Assembly (NCBI GenBank): GCA_037969115.1
Contig: JBBKWQ010000211.1
Span: forward strand, 1-9,691
Length of the DNA: 9,691 nucleotides
Origin: JBBKWQ01 sp037969115
GTDB lineage: Bacteria > Actinomycetota > Acidimicrobiia > Acidimicrobiales > Ilumatobacteraceae
Direction: 5' to 3'
The notes beneath the pieces are model-generated. The model was not told the DNA's origin and ran no database searches. It saw only the letters and a program-made list of their open reading frames with translations. Made by a program: the position numbers and the translations under genes. This document shows positions 1-8,433 of the stretch, piece after piece. How positions within the stretch are numbered: the stretch's first letter is position 1; each line of letters starts with the position of its first letter.

Positions 1-336
1 CAGGAGGAGATCTTCGGTCCCGTGCTCACCGCGATCGCGTTCGACACCGAGGCCGAGGCGATCTCGATCGCCAACGACGTCGACTACGGGCTCGCCGGCT
101 ACATCTGGACCGGCAACACGGGTCGCGCGCAGCGGGTCGCCCGAGCGCTCGACGCCGGGATGATCTGGGTCAACAGTCAGAACGTCCGGCACCTGCCGAC
201 ACCGTTCGGGGGTACGAAGGCCAGCGGGATCGGGCGTGACGGTGGCCCCGAGTACTCGTTCGAGTTCTACATGGAGACGAAGAACATCTCGATCGCCTAC
301 GACACCCACACCATCCCGAAGCTGGGCAAGCTCTGA
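1..336 (+). CDS. hpaE: 5-carboxymethyl-2-hydroxymuconate semialdehyde dehydrogenase, C-terminal fragment
   Basis: This is the C-terminal 111 residues of an aldehyde dehydrogenase whose start, catalytic Cys and Glu lie before the window. The frame is open from base 1 and ends at TGA 334-336. Visible family signatures are the EEIFGPV motif at the left edge, a YGLAGYIWT stretch, VNSQNVR, and the C-terminal FGGTKASGIGRDGG loop. Together with the ending 'MKN/TKN...IPK.G', these fit remembered HpaE sequences better than other muconic semialdehyde dehydrogenases. HpaE oxidises 5-carboxymethyl-2-hydroxymuconate semialdehyde with NAD+ in the cytoplasmic meta-cleavage pathway for homoprotocatechuate. 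The stop overlaps the start of the next gene by one base (TGATG), so the two are translationally coupled. The neighbour, an HpaH hydratase of the same pathway, supports the assignment. A DmpC/XylG-type dehydrogenase is the alternative. Confidence 0.82.
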   Translation, partial: QEEIFGPVLTAIAFDTEAEAISIANDVDYGLAGYIWTGNTGRAQRVARALDAGMIWVNSQNVRHLPTPFGGTKASGIGRDGGPEYSFEFYMETKNISIAYDTHTIPKLGKL

Positions 337-1169
337 TGGCGTTGACACTCGATCGCGACCAGATCGTCGAGATCGCCGCCGCACACGAGGAAGCACGGGT
401 CACGGCGACGCCCATCGACCCGGTCAGCCGAGCCCACCCCGACATCACACTGGACGACGCCTACGCGATCCAGGCGGCTTGGATCGGGTTGCAGGTCGGC
501 AACGGTTCGGTGGTCCGGGGCCACAAGATCGGGCTCACCAGCCGGGCGATGCAGATGGCGATGAAGATCGACGAGCCGGACTTCGGCGCACTGCTCGACT
601 ACATGTTCATCACGTCCGGTGGTTCGATCGCCGCTGAGCACTACCTCGATCCGAAGATCGAGGTGGAGTTCGCGTTCGTCCTCCAGGACACTCTCGTGCC
701 GCACCGCCTCGATCGTGAACTCACCGCCGACGACGTGTACGCCGCGACCGACCACATCGTGCCCGCACTCGAACTGATCGACGCTCGCTCGTATCGGGTG
801 CATCCCGACGACGGTCGGACCCGCACCGTGCGCGACACGATTTCGGACAATGCTGCAAATGCCGGAATCGTCGTGGGTTCCGAGCGGGTGTCGATCGAGG
901 AGGCGCGCCGTGGCGAACTGAGGTGGGCCGGGGCCATCTGTTCGCGCAACGGCGTGGTGGAGGAGACCGGTCTGGGTGCCGGCGTCCTGAACGACCCGGT
1001 CATGGGCATCGTGTGGTTGGCGAACCGGCTGCAGAGAATCGGTGTCCCTCTCGATGCGGGCGAGACAATTCTCGCCGGCTCGTTCACCCGACCCGTCGAC
1101 TGTCGGGCCGGTGACGAGTTCGTCGTCGACTTCGGCCACCTCGGCTGTATCGAACTCAACGTCACCTGA
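336..1169 (+). CDS. hpaH: 2-oxo-hept-4-ene-1,7-dioate hydratase (HpaH)
   Basis: The 277-residue protein belongs to the fumarylacetoacetate-hydrolase-like hydratase/decarboxylase superfamily; the E. coli HpaH is about 267 residues. HpaH adds water to 2-oxo-hept-4-ene-1,7-dioate, a late step in homoprotocatechuate degradation, using a divalent metal. Visible signatures are GHKIGLTS (residues 62-69, Lys64 in the active site), the metal-ligand pair Glu109/Glu111 in KIEVEFAF, PALELIDAR (Glu146), DTISDNAANAG (167-177), and GSFTRPV (248-254). The DTISDNAANAG segment is nearly identical to what I remember of the enterobacterial enzyme, which separates it from the related MhpD/DmpE hydratases. The ATG overlaps the hpaE stop by one base. 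It is the last gene of its operon here: the aldolase gene hpaI, often next in other bacteria, does not follow, so it must lie upstream or elsewhere. Confidence 0.88.
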   Translation: MALTLDRDQIVEIAAAHEEARVTATPIDPVSRAHPDITLDDAYAIQAAWIGLQVGNGSVVRGHKIGLTSRAMQMAMKIDEPDFGALLDYMFITSGGSIAAEHYLDPKIEVEFAFVLQDTLVPHRLDRELTADDVYAATDHIVPALELIDARSYRVHPDDGRTRTVRDTISDNAANAGIVVGSERVSIEEARRGELRWAGAICSRNGVVEETGLGAGVLNDPVMGIVWLANRLQRIGVPLDAGETILAGSFTRPVDCRAGDEFVVDFGHLGCIELNVT

Positions 1170-1282
1170 CCGACCCACGAACACGGAGCCGCGTCTTTGC
1201 TCGGCGTGCTCGTCAGCGGCACCACCTGGATGACGGTCGGTCCAGCGTCAAGAATGCTGTGCGACTGCGAGCCCGCGCCCGA

Positions 1283-1489
1283 CTACTCGGTCACGCTCTC
1301 GACGAGGAACGAGATGCGCACGAGAGCACCCCACTCATCGAGGTTGTCGCCGCGCAGCCCGACCGAGACGACATCGCATGCCTTCACGTCGCGCAGATTC
1401 TTGCTCGCCTCGGCCAATGCGTTCTTCACGGCCGCGTCAGAACTCTCCGACGACCTGCCGACAACTTCGATGATCTTGGTGATACTCAT
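1283..1489 (-). CDS. Dodecin family protein lacking the usual flavin-stacking Trp
   Basis: A 68-residue protein with the dodecin pattern: a first strand ITKIIEVVGRS, then a helix SDAAVKNALAEASKNLRDV, then two strands VVSVGLRG and GALVRISFLVE. Dodecins form hollow dodecamers that bind flavins (some also CoA) and buffer free flavin in the cytoplasm. The ATG at 1487-1489 was chosen because the dodecin fold starts right there; a purine-rich stretch (AAAGGGAAAAG) precedes it on the minus strand. In flavin-binding dodecins a Trp sits after the helix (about residue 36-37). Here the aligned residue is Ala37, followed by Cys38, as also happens in the mycobacterial calcium-type dodecin I recall as Rv0379. 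Flavin binding is therefore doubtful. The gene lies alone on the minus strand, convergent with hpaH and downstream of a GNAT gene after a 190-bp gap. Confidence 0.82.
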   Translation of the reverse strand: MSITKIIEVVGRSSESSDAAVKNALAEASKNLRDVKACDVVSVGLRGDNLDEWGALVRISFLVESVTE

Positions 1490-1679
1490 GCGTCTTTTCC
1501 CTTTGGCTCGATTTCCGTGTCGGCCAAGATTCTCACACCAACGTCCGATCGAACGAGGCGCGCTTGCAGCCGGTGCATCCAACAACATCCTCCCTGCCAG
1601 TTCTGCGTGGGTTCGTCCGCGTTGTCGCCGCGTTGACATGGTGCACCGTCCAGATTTCTTCCGCCGCCTCGTGCCGACA

Positions 1680-2156
1680 TCAGGGTTCGACACACAGGTC
1701 CTTCGTCATGTGCACGAAGCGGAACGACGCGCCCCCTATCTCGAGGCCGTCAGCTCGACCGGCCAGATATCCCAGGGACTCGTAGAAACCGACCGACGAC
1801 GGAGACGCATCGAGTCGAATTCTGCTGAGCCCGTGCGACTGAGCGATTGCCTCCAGGGCCGACATCAGCGCTCGGGCGGCACCATGTCTCTGAGCAGCTG
1901 GATCGACGTAGACCCGCTTGATCTCGTCATCGTCGAGTGCTCCGAGACCGACGATGCGTCCTTCGTCAGATTCGACGACCATGGCGATCCACTGTTCGAG
2001 ATCGGGCCCCAGGCGTTCAGGGACGTTGTTCGTTCTGATGTGAGCACGCGCTGCCCCGTTGAGGCCATCCATCACGACGATCGCGTCGTTGATGACGTCG
2101 CAGCACCTCTTCGCATCCGACGACTCGTAGCGCCGCACTCGCAAGCCCACTCCCAC
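1680..2156 (-). CDS. GNAT family N-acetyltransferase
   Basis: A protein of about 154-158 residues with a complete GNAT fold. It has an N-terminal RVRRYESSDAKRC strand-helix, then the central strand IVGLGALDDDEIKRVYV. Next comes motif A, VDPAAQRHGAARALM (residues 84-98), with the acetyl-CoA pyrophosphate loop Q89-R-H-G92-A-A94, and then motif B, SVGFYESLGY (121-130). The end, HMTKDL, is common in this family. GNAT enzymes move an acetyl group from acetyl-CoA to an amine. The acceptor cannot be told from sequence. The start is uncertain: GTG at 2154-2156 gives the longest form, while TTG at 2142-2144 has a GGGAG about five bases upstream and gives MRVRRYESSD, so the real N-terminus may be four residues shorter. 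It follows the cupin gene on the same strand after about 114 bp and may be co-transcribed with it. Confidence 0.83.
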   Translation of the reverse strand: MGVGLRVRRYESSDAKRCCDVINDAIVVMDGLNGAARAHIRTNNVPERLGPDLEQWIAMVVESDEGRIVGLGALDDDEIKRVYVDPAAQRHGAARALMSALEAIAQSHGLSRIRLDASPSSVGFYESLGYLAGRADGLEIGGASFRFVHMTKDLCVEP

Positions 2157-2230
2157 TTCCCAACGGTACGCCGATCAGAACGTGTCTGGTTGGTCAAGCC
2201 GCCCGCAGCTCGAGAGCGGCACGTACGCAG

Positions 2231-2253
2231 TCGGTGAAGACTGGCGTCACCGA
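2231..2253 (-). terminator. Weak stem-loop downstream of the cupin gene
   Basis: A 7-bp perfect inverted repeat, TCGGTGA (2231-2237) and TCACCGA (2247-2253), with a 9-nt loop, lies 18-40 bases after the cupin stop codon on the minus strand. There is no run of T after it, so intrinsic termination is only possible. It could instead be a partial attenuator or chance. Confidence 0.25.
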
Positions 2254-2270
2254 ACGCTTGCTGCTCAGGG

Positions 2271-2696
2271 TCAGTGATGGTGGTCGTCGGCTTCGGCGTC
2301 GGCCTTGGTCGGATGCACCGTGCCGTGGGGGTGCTCTGGTGGTCCGTAGATGGCGTAGACCTTGAGAAGTTCGTCGCCGATGTTGGTGACGTTGTGCCAC
2401 GTCCCTGCCGGCACGAGGATCGCCCAGTCGTCGCCGACCTCGCGGTCGAATGACAGGTCGTCCTCGGCCGGACCCATCTGGACCCGCGCCGTGCCGGCCT
2501 CGACGCGCAGGAACTGATCACCATCGTCGTGAACCTCCAGCCCGATGTCGTGGCCCGGTTCGATGCTCATCAGCGTCATCTGGATGTTGGAACCGGTCCA
2601 CCGGGTGGTGCGGTAGTTCCCATTGGCCAGGGTGTCGGATTCGATGTTCGTGACGAACGGGTTGGGTCCGTCGTCGGTCAAGTTGGCGTCGCTCAT
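2271..2696 (-). CDS. Single-domain cupin protein
   Basis: A 141-residue protein with one cupin β-barrel. Cupin motif 1 is GLEVHDDGDQFLRVEAG (residues 52-68), with His56 and Gln61 in place of the usual last Glu. Motif 2 is ILVPAGTWHNVTN (93-105), with His101 as the third metal ligand. A YGPPEHPHGTVH block (117-128) follows, which is typical of a small conserved bacterial cupin group. The tail ends in three His. The likely role is a metal-dependent enzyme or binding protein of unknown substrate, acting in the cytoplasm as there is no signal peptide. The ATG at 2694-2696 has an excellent Shine-Dalgarno (AAAGGTGA, 8 bases upstream on the minus strand), which rules out the longer frame that runs to 2912. 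A σB-like promoter motif lies upstream at 2754-2778, hinting at stress control. Confidence 0.85.
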   Translation of the reverse strand: MSDANLTDDGPNPFVTNIESDTLANGNYRTTRWTGSNIQMTLMSIEPGHDIGLEVHDDGDQFLRVEAGTARVQMGPAEDDLSFDREVGDDWAILVPAGTWHNVTNIGDELLKVYAIYGPPEHPHGTVHPTKADAEADDHHH

Positions 2697-2969
2697 CGGC
2701 TCGTTCACCTTTCGTTGGGGGTGGTTCTCGGTACCGGGGCCCGACCATACTGCGTACCCCCATCGGACCTGACGAAGCAGAATACGGTCCGGCTGCCGGA
2801 CGAACTCGCCGACTCCGCTTTGCGAACGGATCGCCTTCCGAACCCGAGCCGCAATGCCGCTCGGTAACCACCGACCAGGGTCGGGACCAGAAACCTTTCC
2901 GCCTGAAAACACCGCCCATCACCGACGGCGACGACCTCAGGATTGGCCCGATTTGATGATGGCTCGTCG
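2697..2969. other. Intergenic region between methyltransferase and cupin genes
   Basis: This 273-bp stretch holds no convincing gene. Open frames on both strands have Arg/Ser-rich composition, no domain I know and no good ribosome binding site. Its cupin-proximal part has a candidate promoter on the minus strand. I saw no strong terminator after the methyltransferase gene. Confidence 0.55.
2754..2778 (-). promoter_or_regulatory. Candidate σB/σF-type promoter of the cupin gene
   Basis: Read on the minus strand, the motif is GCTT, 15 bases, then GGGTAC. The -10 matches the actinobacterial general-stress consensus GGGTAY exactly, and the -35 matches the looser GNNT form. The predicted transcription start near 2747 would leave a leader of about 50 bases before the ATG at 2696. 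An overlapping TATGGT (2744-2749) could serve as a housekeeping -10, but no good -35 goes with it. Confidence 0.4.
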
Positions 2970-3539
2970 TCAGGTTCCTCGCTGCCAGACCCCGAGTTCG
3001 AATTGTTCATCGATCAGTTGCGTTGTCCGCTCGAGAAACTGACTGCGGTCGAGCCAGCGTCCGATGTCGGTGCCGTGACGGGGGTAGTTCGTCTCGCCGG
3101 TGTAGTGGACGGCGATGAGGGTGCCTGACGGTTCGAGCCACTGCTGGAGTCCGTGCAGTGCGACGGGGGCGGATTCGTGCGAGAGGTAGTAGGCGATCTC
3201 CGACCACACGACCAGGTCGCCGGTACCGGTCGGCCAGCAGTCGGGGAACCGTCCGTGCGTGATGTGCACGTCGGGATGCGCGGCCATCCGCTCGGTTGCT
3301 CGCCGCACGGCGGGTTCGATAAAATCGAATGCGTGGAGTTCGTCGCAGCGGTCGGCGAGAAGCTCGGTGAGTGCGCCGTTCGCGCATCCGGCTTCGAGAC
3401 CACGCCGGAACCGTCCGTGGGGCAGCGCGGCGAGTGTGAGCGCGTACTTGCGGCGTTCGTACCATCGGTGATCGAACCCCCATGGGTCGGGTCCGTTGCT
3501 GTACATCGACTCGAAGTAGCCGGCGTCGGTGTCAGTCAT
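2970..3539 (-). CDS. NodS-like class I SAM-dependent methyltransferase
   Basis: A 189-residue protein, last gene of a four-gene operon. The N-terminal YFESMYSNGPDPWGFDHRWYERRK block (residues 8-31) is typical of the NodS-like methyltransferase family. SAM-binding motif I is LEAGCANG (48-55), Asp72 in HAFD is the likely ribose-binding acid, and DLVVWSEIAYYL (108-119) is motif IV. SGTLIAVHY (138-146) is the following strand. NodS itself N-methylates the deacetylated sugar of Nod factors; here the acceptor is unknown, and O- or N-methylation are both possible. The ATG at 3537-3539 overlaps the end of the preceding gene by 8 bases (ATGACTGA), which indicates translational coupling. A start ten codons further upstream would overlap more and has no support. 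The protein is compact, with no membrane segment or signal peptide. Confidence 0.85.
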   Translation of the reverse strand: MTDTDAGYFESMYSNGPDPWGFDHRWYERRKYALTLAALPHGRFRRGLEAGCANGALTELLADRCDELHAFDFIEPAVRRATERMAAHPDVHITHGRFPDCWPTGTGDLVVWSEIAYYLSHESAPVALHGLQQWLEPSGTLIAVHYTGETNYPRHGTDIGRWLDRSQFLERTTQLIDEQFELGVWQRGT

Positions 3540-4515
3540 CGTCGCAGTTGGTCCTGGTGAGGTGTCCAAGGGCTTCGAGGTCGCGTTCGGCGTGGTCCTG
3601 GCGGGTGTAGAGGTGGGTGTCGAGCCAGCGTTGGTTGAGGTCGGTGTCGAGCGCGAACGGGCGCGGCCCGAAGGCGCGCCCGAACCGGTCCAAGATGTCG
3701 GCGACGGTGCGTTCGACGTGATGGCGTAACGCTCGCGCTCGGTGTTGTGCCTCGTGGGTGTCGGCGGGTTGTCGGTCGATGTCGGTGCCGGCTTGTCGCA
3801 GAACCGCTTCGAGTGCCCACAAATGGCTGCGCATCGCGCCGAGATGGGCTCGACGGTGAGCGTTGTCGTCGACGAGGTGCACGGCAGCGTCGATCAGCCC
3901 TGCGGCCGCTCCAGCCCAGCAGGCGGCGGGGCCGCATGCGCCGTGCCAGAACCCGACACGGCCGAGGTACCAGCCGGGGGGTCCCACGACGTCAGCGGTG
4001 CTGGTCGGATGGTCGTGGAAGTTGATCGAGCCGGTGTTGGAGTCCGCGAGGGCCGGGGTGGCCCAGTTGTCGGTGGTGACGACGATCGTGTCGCAGGGGC
4101 GTGCGTCGATGTCGACCAGCACTGCCTCATCGGAACCCTTCAATGCTGTGCCCGTGATGAGTGCGCGGGTGACACAACCGAGACCGGACGCGAACGGCAT
4201 CGACCCACTGATCACCGAGTCGCCGGACGTCGATACATCACGTTCACTTCTCGTTGGGCGGACGTGGACGCCGGTGGTCGGGCTGTTCGACGCCCACACC
4301 CCGTAGATCGCGTCGGGTGTGGGGTCGCGTTCGGCTTCGGAGAGGATCGCGACGGCGTCGGTGTGGGCCTCGACGAGACGCGCGACCGACACGGGGTGTC
4401 GACGAGCGATGTCGAAGAGTCTCATGTGTCGCTCTGCGGTGTGACCCCGACCGGGCAAAGGCAGCTCGAGGGCTCCCTCGCGTGCCATTGCCTCGAACAC
4501 CGACAGGTTGGTCAT
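3532..4515 (-). CDS. Short acyl-CoA dehydrogenase-like flavoprotein
   Basis: A 327-residue protein, shorter than the usual 380-400 of acyl-CoA dehydrogenases. Only about 70 residues precede the middle β-domain, where a full N-terminal helical domain would need about 110-120. The middle domain is recognisable from YGVWASNSP (71-79), ISGSMPFASGLG (102-113) and a WATPALADSNTGSINFHD stretch (151-168). The last also resembles the middle domain of DszC-like monooxygenases. The C-terminal helices start at GFWHGACGPAACWAGAAAG (188-206) and end at LYTRQDHAERDLEALG (302-317). The canonical C-terminal YEGT-type motif with the catalytic Glu is not seen, so β-oxidation activity is doubtful. The protein may be an FAD oxidase, monooxygenase or unusual dehydrogenase acting on an acyl or sugar intermediate. 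The ATG at 4513-4515 overlaps the glycosyltransferase stop by 4 bases (ATGA); a longer frame to 4653 is Arg-rich shadow. Confidence 0.75.
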   Translation of the reverse strand: MTNLSVFEAMAREGALELPLPGRGHTAERHMRLFDIARRHPVSVARLVEAHTDAVAILSEAERDPTPDAIYGVWASNSPTTGVHVRPTRSERDVSTSGDSVISGSMPFASGLGCVTRALITGTALKGSDEAVLVDIDARPCDTIVVTTDNWATPALADSNTGSINFHDHPTSTADVVGPPGWYLGRVGFWHGACGPAACWAGAAAGLIDAAVHLVDDNAHRRAHLGAMRSHLWALEAVLRQAGTDIDRQPADTHEAQHRARALRHHVERTVADILDRFGRAFGPRPFALDTDLNQRWLDTHLYTRQDHAERDLEALGHLTRTNCDDD

Positions 4516-5264
4516 GCCACGACCTCTGGTGCCATCAGTGATCGGATGTCTGCGGCGAACCCGTCCGGGGCGCGTCCATCGATCCGGCCGCTCGTGCGGA
4601 CGGTGATGGCGGTCGAAGACATGCACGCACCGACGCTGTTGAGGCGCCTCCAAAGATCGTGGTCCTCTCCGGTCATGAAATCTGCCCAGCCGCCGGCGGC
4701 GAGGTAGGTGCTGGCGCGCATGGCCAGGTTGGCGCCATGTACGTGGCTGTGGGTTCCATCGGCGTTGACCGGGTAGTGCACGGCGAACCGGTGCTGGAGG
4801 GCAGCTGGCACCGTCGTGTCGAGTTCAACGATCCCAGCTACGGCGTCGATGCCGTGGTCGGCCAGCTCGATTTGCATCGTGAGCCACTGAGGATCGACGA
4901 CGGTGTCGGCGTCGGTGTGGGCTAGCCACATCGACTCCGACCGGACGCCATGTGCGTCGGCGTCGGCGATCGCTGCGGCTGTGCCGAGTCGTCGTGCTGC
5001 GCCGACCCTGCGTCCGGAACACTTGATGATCGACCAAGACACGCCGGTTCGGGTGGAGTCGCTCGTCCACCTGCGGGCGATGTCGGCGGTGTTATCGGTA
5101 CAGGCGTCGGCGACGACAACACACGATGCCGTGATCCGGTCAACGAGCGGGGTGCAGGCGTCGGCGACCGCTGCGAGCGCGTGCGTGATCGTGGCAGCTT
5201 CGTCGCGTGCTGGGATGACGACCGCAACATGAATGATCGTTGGCCGAGCGGCTGGTGCGGTCAT
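4512..5264 (-). CDS. Family 2 glycosyltransferase
   Basis: A 250-residue GT-A-fold transferase of the GT2 type. Motifs in order are VVIPARDEAATI (15-26) and VVADACTDNT (50-59), which bind the nucleotide. HTDADT (116-121) carries the metal-binding D118-A-D120. HGANLAMR (176-183) and GEDHDLWRRL (199-208) follow, with the Glu-Asp expected at the catalytic base position. No transmembrane segment follows the catalytic domain, so it is probably cytoplasmic or only peripherally bound, unlike NodC or the chitin and cellulose synthases. It should move a sugar from a nucleotide-sugar donor; donor and acceptor cannot be told. The ATG at 5262-5264 overlaps the PIG-L stop by 4 bases (ATGA). A longer form starting at 5324 has no ribosome binding site and would overlap the upstream gene by 64 bases, so I reject it. 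Confidence 0.86.
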   Translation of the reverse strand: MTAPAARPTIIHVAVVIPARDEAATITHALAAVADACTPLVDRITASCVVVADACTDNTADIARRWTSDSTRTGVSWSIIKCSGRRVGAARRLGTAAAIADADAHGVRSESMWLAHTDADTVVDPQWLTMQIELADHGIDAVAGIVELDTTVPAALQHRFAVHYPVNADGTHSHVHGANLAMRASTYLAAGGWADFMTGEDHDLWRRLNSVGACMSSTAITVRTSGRIDGRAPDGFAADIRSLMAPEVVA

Positions 5265-5980
5265 CGGGTGGCCTCGACTGGGGCGTGCGGGTATGTGGAG
5301 ATGACGAAGTACTCGTGATGCCATGTGGCCGGCGTGAGGGCGTCGGCGGTGAGCATCGGGGTGTCGGCGACGAGTTGGCTGGAGTGTGCGTTGATCGCTG
5401 CGAGTTTGGCGTCGCGTTGGATTTCATCGAGGTGGAGGCTGGCGAGGCGATGTTCGAGCTGTTGAGGGTCGGTGCGGTGCCATGCCCAGAACAGTCCCGC
5501 TGCGACCGTGGCTCCGCTGCGACGGGCGACATCGAGTGCTGCTCGTCCGCACGCCTCGTGATCGCAGTGATGGTCGTGAACCCATGGGGCGGCGATGAAC
5601 CCGTGACCGACGTCTTCGATCGCTCGCACAATCGTGTTCTCGTGCGCCGCAAGACCACCATCGGGAAGCGTGAGGCGTGTGATCGCCGACGCGCCGACAC
5701 CGAGCCGTTCGAGCGCGGTGTCCTGCTCGCGCCGACGTGTGGCAGCGAGCTGTCGGGCGTCGACGTTGTCGTAGGAGGCTTCGCCGTCAGTGACGGCGAT
5801 GACGTGCACGTCCAACCTACGCTGACGTTGATGTTGGATCAGCCCGCCGAACAGGAGCGCTTCGTCGTCCGGGTGTGGAACAACGACCGTCGTGGGGACC
5901 GGTGGCGGCCGCCAGTCGACTGCGACTCTGCGATGTGCCTCCCAATTTGCCCTGTTCGAGAGCAGAGATGATGTTCGCAT
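5261..5980 (-). CDS. PIG-L family (LmbE-like) zinc deacetylase
   Basis: A 239-residue PIG-L/LmbE deacetylase and first gene of the four-gene operon. The signature PHPDDEALLFGG (residues 35-46) supplies zinc ligands His36 and Asp39, with Asp38 as probable catalytic base. WVHDHHCDHEACG (133-145) supplies the distal His ligand. RRREQDTALERLGV (82-95) is the usual REQE-like helix. Members such as MshB and BshB remove acetyl from GlcNAc groups of small glycosides. The downstream glycosyltransferase and methyltransferase suggest a similar amino-sugar substrate, which is inference. The ATG at 5978-5980 has GGAG seven bases upstream on the minus strand, deciding this start over the one at 6085, whose extra 35 residues are low-quality Ser/Arg-rich. 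The gene lies 123 bp after the catalase stop in the same direction, so it may have its own promoter or depend on catalase read-through. Confidence 0.87.
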   Translation of the reverse strand: MRTSSLLSNRANWEAHRRVAVDWRPPPVPTTVVVPHPDDEALLFGGLIQHQRQRRLDVHVIAVTDGEASYDNVDARQLAATRRREQDTALERLGVGASAITRLTLPDGGLAAHENTIVRAIEDVGHGFIAAPWVHDHHCDHEACGRAALDVARRSGATVAAGLFWAWHRTDPQQLEHRLASLHLDEIQRDAKLAAINAHSSQLVADTPMLTADALTPATWHHEYFVISTYPHAPVEATR

Positions 5981-6020
5981 CGGTGAACTCCGATCACGTC
6001 GAGGGAGCAGTTCGCATCGG

Positions 6021-6041
6021 CGTTCGCCGATCCGGCGAACG
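6021..6041 (-). promoter_or_regulatory. Hairpin between catalase and the PIG-L operon
   Basis: A perfect 8-bp inverted repeat, CGTTCGCC (6021-6028) and GGCGAACG (6034-6041), surrounds a 5-base loop. It lies 63 bases past the catalase stop and about 40 bases before the PIG-L start. Further copies of GTTCG/CGAAC flank it (6010-6046). No T-run follows on the minus strand. It may be a partial terminator or processing site setting the ratio of catalase to operon transcript, or an operator. Confidence 0.4.
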
Positions 6042-6103
6042 TTCGGCGAGTTTGAGCAGCAAGATTCAGATGAAGCGGCTGGCAATGGCTGACTGTCGAG
6101 CTT

Positions 6104-8236
<2,133 letters not shown>

Positions 8237-8242
8237 GGAGGT

Positions 8243-8248
8243 CTCCTC
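8243..8248 (-). promoter_or_regulatory. Ribosome binding site deciding the catalase TTG start
   Basis: GAGGAG on the minus strand lies six bases before TTG 8234-8236. No in-frame ATG or GTG has comparable support, so the catalase most likely begins with TTG. Confidence 0.7.
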
Positions 8249-8275
8249 ACGTGAAGGTGATCGATGCCCGAGCGT

Positions 8276-8301
8276 TTACCCGCGCGCGTCCACACCGAAA
8301 C
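8276..8301 (-). promoter_or_regulatory. σB/σF-type general-stress promoter of the catalase
   Basis: On the minus strand the sequence reads GTTTCG, 14 bases, GGGTAA. This matches the general-stress consensus known from Bacillus σB, mycobacterial σF and Streptomyces σB (GTTT ... GGGTAY) at all but the last -10 base. The predicted start near 8269 leaves a leader of roughly 33 bases containing the GAGGAG site. The position, right in front of a catalase, fits the role. Confidence 0.6.
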
Positions 8302-8362
8302 GTGACCAATGGCCGTTGTGTCGCGGCGGACCGGGCCCTGCCCGCCAGGCCGCTACAGAATC

Positions 8363-8389
8363 AACGCGCGTCTGATATCTACGCGCGTT
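8363..8389. repeat. Inverted repeat, candidate operator
   Basis: AACGCGCGT (8363-8371) and its exact reverse complement ACGCGCGTT (8381-8389) are separated by nine bases containing GATATC. Half-site centres are 18 bases apart, close to two helical turns, as expected for a dimeric regulator on one face of the DNA. It lies about 60 bases upstream of the catalase -35 and about 70 bases upstream of the possible -35 of the divergent gene. The core ACGCGCGT is itself palindromic, so two separate dimers are also possible. Confidence 0.5.
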
Positions 8390-8433
8390 CGATCTCGTTG
8401 AGGTCCGCCATAGACCGCAACCGAGGTTGCGCC

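Noticed and set aside
297..1184. Long open frame on the minus strand opposite hpaH
   Set aside because: It mirrors a clearly recognised hpaH; the translation is Asp/His/Arg-rich with no domain. Open frames on both strands are expected at this GC content.
1197..2237. 346-codon open frame on the plus strand
   Set aside because: It runs opposite the dodecin and GNAT genes and through the gap between them, changes composition along its length and matches no family.
2705..3010. Possible 101-residue gene on the minus strand between methyltransferase and cupin
   Set aside because: Ser/Arg-rich, overlaps the methyltransferase end, no ribosome binding site, and it covers the likely cupin promoter.
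4516..4653. 46-residue upstream extension of the flavoprotein
   Set aside because: The extension is Arg/His-rich and lies inside the glycosyltransferase gene; the ATG at 4513-4515 with a 4-base overlap is the natural start.
3742..4707. 321-codon open frame on the plus strand opposite the flavoprotein gene
   Set aside because: Gly/Val/Asp-rich mirror translation, no motif, no ribosome binding site, and it would overlap two well-supported genes.
2970..5980. Reading the operon as true Nod-factor genes
   Set aside because: The deacetylase is PIG-L, not the NodB fold, the glycosyltransferase lacks the membrane segments of NodC, and there is no NodA acyltransferase. Only the set of functions is similar.
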